Assembly (NCBI RefSeq): GCF_036250675.1
Contig: NZ_CP109592.1
Span: 434,001 to 498,000, forward strand
DNA length: 64,000 bases
Direction of reading: 5' to 3'
Source: Streptomyces sp. NBC_01689
GTDB lineage: Bacteria > Actinomycetota > Actinomycetes > Streptomycetales > Streptomycetaceae
Made by a program: the position numbers and the translations under genes. The number at the start of each line of letters is the position of its first letter. Positions within the stretch are counted from its first letter, which is position 1. Under the pieces are notes generated by a model. The model was not told where the DNA came from, made no database searches, and saw only the letters and a list, made by a program, of their open reading frames with translations. Shown here piece after piece: positions 48,016-58,133 of this stretch.

Positions 48016-48547
48016 TCTCCTCACGAGCCGGGCCGCGGCACCGCCACCCCATCCGTCCGACCGCCACACCCGGGGCGGGGCCGGTGGCCCCGCCCACCCC
48101 GCGGAGTGGGGCGACAGCCGACGAGCAGGCGACTTGACCGGCGACCGCGCGTCGGCACGGGACAGGGTGACATGCGGGCCCGCACCTCAGCACGAGCCGG
48201 CACTGACACGCCGCGCCCGCGCGGATGAGCGCCCGCGGGGCCGGCCCACCTCACCTCCCTCGCGCCACCACGCCACGCCTCGCGGGCAGGACGTACGTCG
48301 GTCGGCCTCGCCCTCCATCTCGATGCGCACGCCCGGCGTCGACCCGTCGACCCGTCGACCCGGAGCCTGCGCTCACCGATGGTCGCCACGGCCCGAACCT
48401 CACACACCGCGTGCACTATCGCGACCAAGAGTAACACCGACGTGTCATAACTCCCTCCATAGAGACACACTTGCGCCTGGATTCACTTTGCTAACTGCTA
48501 CAGTCTAGATGCACTTACACTTCACCCATGACTCGAAGGATCCCGAC
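48016..48547. other. Intergenic region before aldehyde dehydrogenase
   Basis: About 530 bp with no supported gene; frames are low-complexity. The last 130 bp are AT-richer than the surroundings (around CACTTTGCTAACTGCTACAG) and contain TACAGT at 48499-48504, which could be a -10 element for the dehydrogenase. Confidence 0.45.
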
Positions 48548-49993
48548 GTGATCACCTACGACCGACTCTTCATAGGCGGCACCTGGACCGAGCCCAGCAG
48601 CGCCGATCTGCTCGACATCCGCTCCCCGCACGACCAGTCGCTCGTCGCTCGCGCTGCGCAGGCACAGCCCGCCGACGTCGACCGCGCGGTCGCGGCCGCC
48701 CGCGCCGCCTTCGACAGCGGAGTGTGGAGCGGCACCGGCCCGGCGGAGCGGCTGGCGGTCCTGCGCCGGTTCAACGAGCTCCGTGAGCAGAACGCCGAGA
48801 AGATCGCGTCGCTCATCACCGCGGAGAACGGCTCGGCCGGCTGGTTCACCCTCGCCGGGCAGGGCGGCCTGACACGACAGGCCAACGCCTACTTCAAGGC
48901 CGCCGAGGAGTTCGACTGGGAGACCACCCTCACCCCGTCCGACCCCGCCAACCCGTTCCGCAGCATCGTCCGCCGTGAGGCCATCGGGGTGGTCGCCGCC
49001 GTGATCCCCTGGAACTCACCGTTCTCCTCCGCGACGGCCAAGATCATCCCCGCGCTGCTCGCCGGAAACACCGTGGTCCTCAAGGTCTCGCCGGAGAACT
49101 CGCTCAGCATGGGGTTCCTCGCCGAACTGCTGGAGCGGACCGGCCTGCCCGAGGGTGTCGTCAGCGTGCTTCCCGCCGACCGCGAGACGAGTCAGTACCT
49201 GATCTCGCACCCGGACGTCGACAAGATCGCCTTCACCGGTTCCACCGGCGCCGGCCGCGCGATCGCGTCCATCGCGGGCCGCCAGCTCAAGCGTGTCAGC
49301 CTGGAACTCGGCGGCAAGTCCGCCGCGTTGATCCTCCCGGACGCCGACATCCAGAAGTCCGTGGAGGGGCTGAAGTTCGGCTCCCTGCTGAACAACGGAG
49401 AGGCGTGCATCGCCCAGACCCGTGTGCTCGCCCCCCGCTCGCGCTACGAGGAGGTCGTCGAGGCGCTGAAGGAGCTGGTCGGTTCCCTCAAGGTGGGTGA
49501 CCCCCTCGAACAGGACACCTTCATCGGCCCGATGATCCGCCACGACCAGCAGCAGCGCGTCATCGACTACATCAAGATCGGCATCGACGAGGGTGCCCGC
49601 CTGGTCGTGGGCGGTCCTCAGGTCCCGGAGGGTCTGGAGTCCGGCAACTACGTCACACCGACCGTCTTCGCCGACGTCGACAACTCCATGCGCATCGCGC
49701 AGGAGGAGGTCTTCGGCCCGGTCCTGGTCGTGATCGCGTACGAGGACGAGGACGACGCCGTCCGCATCGCCAACGAGTCCGAGTACGGCCTGTCCGGTGG
49801 CGTCTGGTCCGCCGACCCCGAGCACGCCCTCGCCGTCGCCCGCCGCCTGCGGACGGGCACCGTCACCGTCAACGGCGCTCCCATCGGCTTCGACGGCCCC
49901 TTCGGCGGCTTCAAGAACAGCGGCCTCGGCCGCGAGTACGGAGCCGTCGGCCTCGGCACCTACACCGAGTACAAGACCGTCACCACCGCCTGA
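48548..49993 (+). CDS. NAD(P)-dependent aldehyde dehydrogenase
   Basis: A 481-residue ALDH-superfamily enzyme oxidising an aldehyde to acid. It has IPWNSPFSSATAKIIPALLA (cofactor-binding), FTGSTGAG, the general base Glu253 in LELGGKSA and the nucleophile Cys287 in NNGEACIAQTR, and the late signature EEVFGPVLVVIAYEDEDDAV. The usual Q before the Cys motif is E here (GEAC), a tolerated variant. GTG 48548 follows GAAGGATCCC; an ATG at 48509, 4 nt after a TACAGT-like element, would add 13 residues. Single gene followed by the DHA2 exporter at 160 bp. The substrate is unknown. Confidence 0.9.
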   Translation: MITYDRLFIGGTWTEPSSADLLDIRSPHDQSLVARAAQAQPADVDRAVAAARAAFDSGVWSGTGPAERLAVLRRFNELREQNAEKIASLITAENGSAGWFTLAGQGGLTRQANAYFKAAEEFDWETTLTPSDPANPFRSIVRREAIGVVAAVIPWNSPFSSATAKIIPALLAGNTVVLKVSPENSLSMGFLAELLERTGLPEGVVSVLPADRETSQYLISHPDVDKIAFTGSTGAGRAIASIAGRQLKRVSLELGGKSAALILPDADIQKSVEGLKFGSLLNNGEACIAQTRVLAPRSRYEEVVEALKELVGSLKVGDPLEQDTFIGPMIRHDQQQRVIDYIKIGIDEGARLVVGGPQVPEGLESGNYVTPTVFADVDNSMRIAQEEVFGPVLVVIAYEDEDDAVRIANESEYGLSGGVWSADPEHALAVARRLRTGTVTVNGAPIGFDGPFGGFKNSGLGREYGAVGLGTYTEYKTVTTA

Positions 49994-50153
49994 GCCGGTC
50001 CCGGAGCCCTCGGAAGTAGGGCGCCGACCGTCCCCTCCCCGTGATCTCCCCCGCCACGCGCATCCGGAAGGCGGCCCGCGAGAAGGCCGTCAGGGCCCTT
50101 CGGTCCGCCTTCCGGCGATGCCGTGTGCGCTCGTTCCCGAAGGACCCTCCTTC

Positions 50154-51680
50154 ATGCCCCACGCACGTCCGTCCCGGACCGCCGCCCCGAGGATCGCGGC
50201 CGCCATGAGTGCCCTGGTCCTGGCGGTCCTGCTGTCCGCGCTCGACCAGACCATCGTCTCCACCGCGCTGCCCCGTATAGCCGAGGACCTCGACGGCTTC
50301 GCGTCCATCGCCTGGGTCAGCGCCGCCTACCTGCTCGCCTCCACCGCGGCCACGCCCCTGTGGGGCAAGCTCGGCGACATGTTCGGGCGCAAGCGCCTCT
50401 ACCTCGCCTCCACCACTCTTTTCGTCGTCGCCTCCGCCGCCTGCGGTCTCGCACAGAACCTGCCCGAGCTCATCGGCGGCCGCGCCCTCCAGGGCATCGG
50501 GGGCGGCGGCATGATCGTGCTCACCTTCGCCCTCGTCGGCGACGTGGTGCCGCCCGGTCAACGGGGCAGGTACCAAGGCATGTTCGGCTCCGTGTACGGG
50601 ATCGCCAGCATCGTCGGCCCGCTGCTCGGCGGCATCTTCACCGACCAACTCTCCTGGCGGTGGGCCTTCTTGATCAACCTTCCCGTCGGAGCGGTCACCC
50701 TCGCCGTCGCCGCCCGTGTCCTGCCCGCCGGTGTCCGCCGCACCACCGCCCGTATCGACCACCTCGGCGCTCTGCTGCTCGCCGCGATCGCCACCGGCAT
50801 CGTGCTCGTCACCTCCTACGGCCGGTCCTGGGGTTGGGGCTCCGTGCGGGTGATCGGTCTTGTCGTCACCACCGCCGCGCTGGCCTCGCTCCTGCCCACG
50901 GTCGAGCGACGGGCGGCCGCCCCCATCCTGCCTCTGCCCATGCTCACCTCGCGCACGGTGGCCTTCGCGTCGTCGATCGGGTTCGTCGCCAACGCCGCGA
51001 TGTTCAGCGTGCTCGTCTACCTGCCCACCTATCTGCAGATCGTCCACGGCGTCTCCGCCACACTGTCCGGCGTACACATGCTGCCCCTGGTCCTCGGCCT
51101 CGTCGTCAGCCAGTCGCTCGCCGGGCGCTGGGCCTCGCACGTCGGACGGCTCCGGACGATCCTGGTCACCGGGCTCCTGCTCAACATCGCCGGTCTGCTC
51201 CTCCTCGGCACCCTCAGCGGCACCACGTCGACGCCGGAGCTCAGTGTCTACTTCCTCGTCACCGGGTTCGGCATCGGCATGGTCCCCATGGTCGTCCTCA
51301 CCGCCGTGCAGAACGCCGTCGCCCCCGAGGACATCGGGGCGGCCAGTGCGGTGGTCACCTTCGCCCGCTCCATCGGCGCCGCTTTCGGCGTCGCCGTCTT
51401 CGGGACCCTGCTCACCTCCCACTTCACCGGCAGGCTCCACCACCTGCACCTGCAGGCCGTCTCCGACCCCTCCCGACCGCAGACGATCCAGGCGCTCCCC
51501 CACACCGTCCGCTCCGTGGTCCTCGACGCCTTCGCCCATGCCACCGGCGACGCCTTCCTCCTGCTCGCCCCGCTGGTCCTCGTCGGGACCGTCCTGGCCC
51601 TGTTCCTCAAGCCGGCACAGGATGCTTCCCCGGCCCGGCCCGAGTCCCCTCTCCCGCGGGAAGGCGCCTCGGCGGCCTGA
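50154..51680 (+). CDS. MFS multidrug exporter, DHA2 (14-span)
   Basis: A 508-residue drug:proton antiporter. LSALDQTIVSTALPRIAEDL is motif D1 of DHA2 pumps, GKLGDMFGRKRLYL is motif A, and WRWAFLINLPVGAVTLAVAA is the EmrB/QacA loop. Fourteen spans are evident, with a late TAVQNAVAPEDIGAASAVVT. ATG 50154 follows AAGGACCC. The TetR gene 96 bp downstream on the same strand is its likely regulator, a common exporter-TetR arrangement. The drug class cannot be read. Confidence 0.88.
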   Translation: MPHARPSRTAAPRIAAAMSALVLAVLLSALDQTIVSTALPRIAEDLDGFASIAWVSAAYLLASTAATPLWGKLGDMFGRKRLYLASTTLFVVASAACGLAQNLPELIGGRALQGIGGGGMIVLTFALVGDVVPPGQRGRYQGMFGSVYGIASIVGPLLGGIFTDQLSWRWAFLINLPVGAVTLAVAARVLPAGVRRTTARIDHLGALLLAAIATGIVLVTSYGRSWGWGSVRVIGLVVTTAALASLLPTVERRAAAPILPLPMLTSRTVAFASSIGFVANAAMFSVLVYLPTYLQIVHGVSATLSGVHMLPLVLGLVVSQSLAGRWASHVGRLRTILVTGLLLNIAGLLLLGTLSGTTSTPELSVYFLVTGFGIGMVPMVVLTAVQNAVAPEDIGAASAVVTFARSIGAAFGVAVFGTLLTSHFTGRLHHLHLQAVSDPSRPQTIQALPHTVRSVVLDAFAHATGDAFLLLAPLVLVGTVLALFLKPAQDASPARPESPLPREGASAA

Positions 51681-51776
51681 GCGCGAAGGAAACCGGCGAC
51701 GCCGGCCACCGGGTCACGCGCCGGCCACCCGGTGCAGGCGCCGGACGGGCCTGAGGTGCACCGTATGCTCATCCTC

Positions 51777-52400
51777 ATGAGTGCCGCACTTCCCGCCCGC
51801 AAACGCGACAGCGCCGCGACACGCGAGGCGATTCTCGCCGCCGCGGTCGTGGAGTTCACGGAGCACGGCTACGCCGCGGCCGGGGTTCGCCAGATCTCCG
51901 AGCGGGCCGGGGTCACGGCCATGATGATCAACCGCTATTTCGGGTCGAAGAAGAACCTGTTCGTCCACGCCGTGGACCGTGCCTTCGGCCCCCCGACCAT
52001 CGTCGGAGACCGTCCCGCCGATCTGCCGGGCACCATCGCCGGTGCGCTCGCCGAGCGGACGGGCCCCGGTGCCGAGCGGCTCGACCCCTTCCTCCTGCTT
52101 CTTCGCTCCGCGCCGGAACCCGAGGCGGCCGACATCCTCCGCCAGGGCATCGAGGCCCACGTGGGCGCCCGTCTCTCCGCGCTGCTGGACGGTCCCGCCC
52201 CGGACGTCCGCGCACAGCTCGGCCTCGCCCTGGTGGCGGGAACATGGCTGCTGCGTACGGTGGTCGGTACCACCGCCCTCGCGACGGCCGACAACCACAG
52301 CCTCGCGGCTCTCCTCACGGAGATGCTGGAGCCGGTCGTCCAGGGGACCCCTGCCGAGGCCCGGCCCGACAGCGCCGCCGGTGGTACCACCCGGGGATGA
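51777..52400 (+). CDS. TetR family repressor, probable regulator of the DHA2 exporter
   Basis: A 207-residue TetR protein. HTH: REAILAAAVVEFTEHGYAAA, GVRQISERAGVTAMMINRYF and GSKKNLFVHAV. The C-terminal domain (GPGAERLDPFLLLLRSAPEP to the end) is of the TetR_C type found next to efflux genes. I take ATG 51777: TATGCT at 51764-51769 is a -10-like element 7 nt upstream, giving a leaderless mRNA. In-frame ATG 51765 overlaps that element. It is separate from, but next to, the exporter gene. Confidence 0.85.
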   Translation: MSAALPARKRDSAATREAILAAAVVEFTEHGYAAAGVRQISERAGVTAMMINRYFGSKKNLFVHAVDRAFGPPTIVGDRPADLPGTIAGALAERTGPGAERLDPFLLLLRSAPEPEAADILRQGIEAHVGARLSALLDGPAPDVRAQLGLALVAGTWLLRTVVGTTALATADNHSLAALLTEMLEPVVQGTPAEARPDSAAGGTTRG

Positions 52401-52621
52401 CCAGGTCGGCGACCCGGCGCTCCGGCCCGGAGAGCGCGCCGACGCCGCGTCGTGTCTCCTCGCCGCGTACCTTCCGCCAGGTCTCCGGACGCCTCGGCGA
52501 CATGCCGGTGACCGCACCGTGTCGATGCCTCAAATTCGTTGCAGAACAGTCCAGTTGACGTTCTGAGGACCCGTCGTGCATCAACACTTCCTTCATCAGT
52601 TCCGCTGGGCGGCGCAGGCGG

Positions 52622-52825
52622 TTGAACCCCACCGGCCGAGTATGTGGCCTCTACTCACGGGCCGATCCCTTCGGCGAGGCGCGCAACGGTGTCACCGACG
52701 ACGATCTCATCGAGAGCGGGAAGTATCTCGTGGACGGCGCGCGCGGCGCTCTCCCCTTCGACTGGTTCAAGTACCGGCTCAATCCCGTCACGGTGACCGC
52801 CACCGACCGGGTCGGGACGACGCAC
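52622..52825 (+). pseudogene. Unidentified coding fragment
   Basis: A short frame reads ADPFGEARNGVTDDDLIESG and KYLVDGARGALPFDWFKYRL, ending NPVTVTATDRVG, with strong coding-like composition but no start or stop of its own. It is cut off abruptly where a kinase tail begins (about 52829). I do not recognise the parent. It looks like a fragment joined to the next pseudogene by a deletion. Confidence 0.45.
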
Positions 52826-52828
52826 GGG

Positions 52829-54836
52829 ACGTCGTGGCCCGCTGTCCGTCCAAGGAGGCGGCGGACAGACCGACGGCCGGGGAACTGCGGGACCTGCTGG
52901 CCGTGGACACGCCGGACGGTGCCGGTCAACTCCCCGACTCCGTCGTGCAGATGATCGCCGCGCGCTCCGCCGAGGGCCCCGTACTGCCCGAGATCGAGCC
53001 GACGGTCCTGGACGAGTCCGCCGCCGTACCCGCACCGGACGACGGTGAGCCCAGGGACGCGGTCCCCCACGACCTGAGCCGCCGTCGACTGCTGCTGGCC
53101 GGCGGGGGGTGCTCCTCGCCGCGGGCGGCGCGAGCGCCGCGGTCCTGCTCACGGGAGGAGACGGCGCGAAGAACCCGATGACGTCCCGGCCCGTCCTCGG
53201 CGTGCACACCACCGACTCGGAAACGCGCTTCAGCCGGCCCAACGCACACGCCGCCGAACTCGCGGTCGCCCAGCACAACGCGACGCCGGGCCGCGCGTAC
53301 CGCCGAAAGTGCGGGTCCTGCAGGACCACGGCGACGCCACCGGAGCCCAGTCCGTCGCCGGACGTTTCACCGCGGACCCGGACGTCGTCGCCGTGCTCGG
53401 GCCCGTCACCGAACTCCCGATGCGGTTCGCGGCGAAGGTCTACGGGGACGCCGGACTGACCCATGTGTCCAGCACCACGGGCCAGCAGGACTACTTCGTC
53501 ACGTCGCCCGTCTCGTCCTTCCAGACCGGCGTCGCGCACGCCGCGCTCGGCGGCTGGTTCGCACTCCCCGCCCTGATCACCAAGTGGCCGGGGCGTATCG
53601 GCGTCGTCCTGGACCGCTCCGGCGGTACGACCATCCAGGACCAGGCCACCTTGCTGGTCCAGCAGTGGAGGGACGCGCCGGGCGGTCGGACCGTGCCCCG
53701 GGTCGTGGCCGAGACGAGCGGGGACGGCCCGGCCGCCATCCGCTCGCTGCTCGCCGCGGGCGTCACCGCCTTCGCCCATCTCGGCCCGCTGGACGCCACC
53801 GTCGCCGCGGCCGGACAACTGTCCGCGGCCCGCTTCTCCGGCCCCCGCTGGATGCAACACCTGCTCTACGGCACGGACTTCCCGAGCCGGGCCGGCGCCG
53901 CCGGCGAGGGCTGGTACGTGGTCGACTCGGCGGTGGACCCTCCTTGCTCACCACGAAGGCGGCACGGGAGTTCACGGCCGCGTGGCGCAAACGATTCGGG
54001 ACCGCGCCGGAGCCGTACGCCGCCGAGGCCTGTACGCGGGCCCGGATCGCCCTGCTGGTCACGCGGGCCGACACCGACGAACTCGACGGCGTCGGCCTGA
54101 CCGGCGCACTGCTGCTGCGCCCCACCAGGACCGCCGGCAACCCGCGATCCTGCGCTATCTGAACCGGGTGGTGAAGCCCGGGCGTTCGGCGGTGGTCCAC
54201 GACCCCTCCGACGCCGACGACACCCTTCAGACGGTCCGCATCATCACCGTGCACAAGAAGCTCGACGGTGCGGCCACCGTCGAAGAGGTCGCGGCGGACG
54301 AGGACTTCACCGCCGCGGCCGCGCGGATCACGGCCCGCGGCGAGGACGCGGTCGTGTTCGCGGGCGTGCACCCCGACCGCGCCGCGTCCTGAGCCCGCGC
54401 GCTGCGTGACGCCGGCTACCGGAGGACACGGGTCCCGGACGAACACGTCGTCGGCACCTCCTTCCTCGACGTGGCCGAAGGCTGGCTCGTCGGCACGGGG
54501 TACACGGACGCCACGGCCGACCCGCGCACCAGGAAGTTCGCGGCCGCCCACCGGGCCCGCTACCACGCCGCGCCCGCACCCTGGGCCGCCGAGGACTACG
54601 ACGCCGTCCGCTTCGCGGTCCACGGCCCAACGGCCGCCGGGGACGACGCCCGTGCCACCGTCCGCGCCGAACTCCTGCGTCACCCTTGGCAGGGCATCAC
54701 CCGCGAGGTCAGCTACGACCCCGACTCCGAGTTCTTCCAGGCGGTCGAGGACTCCGGCGCGTTCCTCTGCCAAGTCACGGACCACGCGGCCCGGTTGGTT
54801 TCCCGCGCGGACGACATCGGCGGCTCGGCCACCTGA
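52829..54836 (+). pseudogene. Broken kinase/ABC substrate-binding fusion gene
   Basis: This reads as the remains of a Ser/Thr kinase-substrate-binding fusion of Streptomyces type. CPSKEAADRPTAGELRDLLA is the last kinase subdomain (CxxxxPxxRPTxxEL); then come SRRRLLLAGGG, a membrane anchor (VLLAAGGASAAVLLTGGDGA) and a branched-chain-amino-acid-type binding domain from SRPVLGVHTT to FLCQVTDHAARLVS. The frame changes near 53110, 53300, 53940 and 54140, and a TGA sits in frame at 54390. The kinase core is missing. Four frameshifts and a stop rule out a working protein unless the sequence has errors. Its permeases are not here. Confidence 0.75.
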
Positions 54837-54837
54837 C

Positions 54838-54935
54838 GGGGGCGAACTCGGTGGCGGACGACCGTCGGGCGGCACCGCTTCGGGGACGAGGGCGAACTCG
54901 GTGGCGGGCGGCCGTCGATCGGCACCGCATCGTGG
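54838..54935. repeat. 50-bp imperfect tandem duplication
   Basis: GGCGAACTCGGTGGCGG occurs at 54841 and 54891, and the units stay similar through CGGCACCGC. The two copies follow the last pseudogene stop and precede the APC gene; no function is apparent. Confidence 0.6.
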
Positions 54936-54976
54936 GCGGCGGCCACGGCTTCGACCGGCCCTGTCCGAGCGGCACT

Positions 54977-56242
54977 TCAGGAACGGGTGACGGCCCTGCG
55001 CAGGCCGTAGGCGACCGCGCCCGCCACGATCACCGCGGCTCCCCACAGCACCGACGCGCGCGGCAGCGCGAACGCCAGGGTCAGACAGCCGGCCGTACCG
55101 AGGATCGGCACGATGCGTGGGGGACGGCCCTCGGCCGGGGTGAGGGTCCAGGCGGAGGCGTTTGCGACGGCGTAGTAGACCAGTACGCCGAAGGAGGAGA
55201 AGCCGATCGTGCCGCGCAGGTCGGCGGTGGCGGCCAGGACGGCGACCACCGCCCCGACCGCGAGTTCGGCACGGTGCGGCACCTCGAGCCGCGGGTGGAC
55301 CGCGGCCAGTACGTGCGGCAGGTGCCGGTCCCGGGCCATGGCCAGGGTGGTCCGCGAAACCCCGAGGATCAGCGCCAGCAGCGACCCGGTCGCCGCCACG
55401 GCGGCTCCGAGGCGCACCACCGGCGCCAGTCCGGGTACCCCGGCGACACGTACGGCCTCGGCGAGCGGGTCCGCGGTGCGGGCGAGGCCTTCCGGACCGA
55501 GCGTCACGAGCACGGCGACGGCGACGGCCGCGTAGACGGCCAGCGTGATGCCGAGCGCGACGGGGACGGCCCGCGGAATGGTCCGCTCGGGGTCGCGGAC
55601 CTCTTCGCCGAGGGTGGCGATGCGCGCGTATCCGGCGAACGCGAAGAACAGCAGTCCGGCGGCCTGGAGCACGCCGGCGACGGTGGCGTCCGTCCCGATG
55701 TCCAGTCGTGCGGCCCGCCCCTGGCCGTCGGCGAGGCAGACGGCGACGACCGAGGCGAGCACCGCCAGGACGACCGTCACGATCCCGCGCGTCACCCATG
55801 CGGACTTCTGCACTCCGGCGTAGTTCACGGCGGTCAGCACCACCACGACGGCGACCGCCACGGCATGGGCCCGGCCCGGCCACGCGTAGGTGCCCACGGT
55901 CAGGGCCATCGCGGCACAGGACGCGGTCTTGCCGACCACGAAGGCCCAGCCGGCCAGGTACCCCATGAAGTCACCCAGTTGTTCGCGTCCGTAGACGTAG
56001 GTGCCGCCCGACCGCGGGTGGCGCGCGGCCAGGCGGGCGGAGGAGGTGGCGTTGCAGTACGCCACCAGGGCGGCGAGCCCGAGGCCGATCAGCAGCCCTG
56101 ATCCGGCCGCACGGGCAGCCGGTGCGAGCGCGGCGAAGACACCCGCGCCGATCATCGAGCCGAGCCCGATCACCACGGCGTCGGACATGCCCAGGTGCCG
56201 CTTCAGCTCTCCCGTGCCGGCCGAAATCCCCGACGTTCCCAT
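54977..56242 (-). CDS. APC family amino acid/polyamine permease
   Basis: A 421-residue, 12-span APC-superfamily transporter. GMSDAVVIGLGSMIGAGVFA is the family span-1 motif with GSMIGAGVF, followed by RHPRSGGTYVYGREQLGDFM and FFAFAGYARIATLGEEVRDP. IPRAVPVALGITLAVYAAVA completes the family pattern. It imports or exchanges an amino acid or amine. ATG 56242 follows GAGGAGCG; ATG 56260 is in frame but lacks a site. Single gene. Confidence 0.87.
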   Translation of the reverse strand: MGTSGISAGTGELKRHLGMSDAVVIGLGSMIGAGVFAALAPAARAAGSGLLIGLGLAALVAYCNATSSARLAARHPRSGGTYVYGREQLGDFMGYLAGWAFVVGKTASCAAMALTVGTYAWPGRAHAVAVAVVVVLTAVNYAGVQKSAWVTRGIVTVVLAVLASVVAVCLADGQGRAARLDIGTDATVAGVLQAAGLLFFAFAGYARIATLGEEVRDPERTIPRAVPVALGITLAVYAAVAVAVLVTLGPEGLARTADPLAEAVRVAGVPGLAPVVRLGAAVAATGSLLALILGVSRTTLAMARDRHLPHVLAAVHPRLEVPHRAELAVGAVVAVLAATADLRGTIGFSSFGVLVYYAVANASAWTLTPAEGRPPRIVPILGTAGCLTLAFALPRASVLWGAAVIVAGAVAYGLRRAVTRS

Positions 56243-56409
56243 CGCTCGCTCCTCGCACATGGCCCACGGGCCGACTGACTCCCTTGCAGGCGCAGGATAG
56301 GGAGCCCGGGTGTCGAGCGGGCTACGTGCCGGTCGTACGCAGGCCGCTGCCGCACGACCGGTGGGCGGCGGATGGACCAGAAGCGTTCGGGCGGTGCCCA
56401 GGTGTCATG

Positions 56410-56787
56410 TCAGGACGCGGACGCCGACTCGTCGAACCGGGCACGGTTCACGCAGATCTCGTCGTGGTGGGTGCCCGCCCAGTCGATGAGCACCGTGACG
56501 GCGCCCAGCAGCGTGACGCCGAGGTCGGTCAGTGCGTACTCGACCCGCGGAGGAACCTCGGGGTAGGCGCTCCGTGTGACGAGACCGTCGCGCTGGAGCT
56601 GGCGCAGGGTGTGCGTGAGCATCCGCTGGGAGATCCCCGGGATGGAGCGTTGCAGGTCGGTGTAGCGCACGGGCCCGTGCTCCAGCGTGCCGATCACCAG
56701 CACGGTCCACTTGTCACCGGCCCGGTCAAGGACGTGCCGGATGCCCTCGCCCTTCTCGATGGGCCAGCGCGCGCAGGGCCCCGCCAT
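56410..56787 (-). CDS. HxlR family winged-helix regulator 4
   Basis: A 125-residue HxlR protein: HVLDRAGDKWTVLVIGTLEH, YTDLQRSIPGISQRMLTHTL and RQLQRDGLVTRSAYPEVPPR, the classical SIPGISQRMLT recognition helix that differs from HxlR1 and HxlR2. The N-terminal Cys5 is in the sensor position of this family. It has no C-terminal cysteine tail. It is divergent from the broken quinone oxidoreductase gene, the standard arrangement for HxlR/QorR regulators and their oxidoreductase target. No GGTTTG box is in the 152-bp gap. Confidence 0.87.
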   Translation of the reverse strand: MAGPCARWPIEKGEGIRHVLDRAGDKWTVLVIGTLEHGPVRYTDLQRSIPGISQRMLTHTLRQLQRDGLVTRSAYPEVPPRVEYALTDLGVTLLGAVTVLIDWAGTHHDEICVNRARFDESASAS

Positions 56788-56939
56788 CGCGGCGGCCCGC
56801 GCGTCCCGCGAGGACGTTTCGCCGCCGCGTGGGTTCCCGTGCCGTCCCCCGTCGGGTGACAGCTGCCGGCGAACCGCGAACGCGCGGGGTCCAGCCCGCC
56901 GCCGCCCCCTTCGCCCACCCCCTTCTCCGGAGGAAGATC

Positions 56940-57840
56940 ATGCTGATGCGTGCCGTCACCGTCTCCCGCTTCGGCGGCCCCGACGCCGTGGAGATCACCG
57001 AGCACCCGAGACCGGAACCGGGTCCCGGTCAGGTCCGGATCAAGGTGGCGGCGGCCGCGCTGAATCCCGTGGACGCGGCCATGCGCTCCGGCGTGTTCGG
57101 CGGTCAGGAACGGATCGGACTCGGCTTCGACGTCGCGGGCACCGTCGACGCCGTCGGCCCCGGCGCCGCCTGGTCGACCGGCGACCGTGTCATCGCCCTG
57201 GCCACCGGCCATCACAAGCCGCTCGGCACCCACGCCGACCACGTCGTCCTGGGCGGCAGCACTCTCGCACCCGCTCCGGCGACCCTCGACGACCGCCACG
57301 CGGCCACACTCCCCCTCAACACGACCACGGCCGCCCAGTCACTGCGGCTGCTCGCGCTGGCTCCCGGGCAGAGCCTGCTGGTCACCGGAGCGGCGGGAGG
57401 CGTCGGCGCCCACACGGTGGAACTCGCCCACCGGCAGGGGCTGAAGGTCACCGGACTCGATTCGGCCGCCCACGAGGACTAGCCTGCTCTCCCGTGGCGC
57501 CGATCACTTCCTGACTCGCGGGCAGCCGCTGGCGGTCACCTGCTTCGACGGTGTGCTGGACGCCGCGAGGCTGGGACGCGAAGCGCTGGCCGCCGTCCGC
57601 GACGGCGGGGTCTACGCCGGTCTGTGGCCGAGCCAGGAACCCGAGTCCGAGCGCGGCATCCGGGTCGACGCGCTCGGTGTGCGCGCCGACGGCGCCCTGC
57701 TCACCGAACTGTCCGCGCTCGCGGACCAGGGGGTGCTGCGGGCCCGCGTCGCGGAGGCCTACCCCCTCCATTCCGCGGCACAGGCCCACGCACGGCTGTC
57801 CCGAGGAGGCCTGCCCGGAAGGATCGTGCTCGTCCCCTGA
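56940..57840 (+). pseudogene. Frameshifted zinc-independent quinone oxidoreductase (MDR family)
   Basis: A quinone reductase/alcohol dehydrogenase-like MDR gene, NADPH-dependent. The first frame gives MLMRAVTVSRFGGPDAVEIT, GHNP-like catalytic loop AAAALNPVDAAMRSGV, and the cofactor motif LVTGAAGGVGAHTVELA, ending at a TAG (57480-57482). The next frame carries GADHFLTRGQPLAVTCFDGV to the C-terminus GLPGRIVLVP. A frameshift near 57484 breaks the gene, and about 15 residues of the cofactor domain are missing. ATG 56940 follows GGAGGAAG. Divergence from HxlR4 supports a former electrophile or quinone response. Confidence 0.75.
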
Positions 57841-58133
57841 GACCGGACGACCCACCGGACGCCCCGGCCGGGGACTGTGGGCCGACCCGTACCGCCTCAG
57901 CCCGCAGGTGCCCGCCACCGTGCAGGGTGCCGCAGAGGCGGCGCCCTGCGGGTGCCGACACGTGGGAACACCGGAGCCGCACGGTTTCGCGGCACCGCGC
58001 GGCTGACACCGGCCCCTGGACGCGCCCACCCACGCTCCGGCCACGTCGGCTCGGGAGCCTCCTCAGGTGTGGTCTTCGGGCGGGCGCCGGGGGCTTCGGC
58101 GCGCCAGAGGTTCCACGACCGCCGGCAGGTCCT

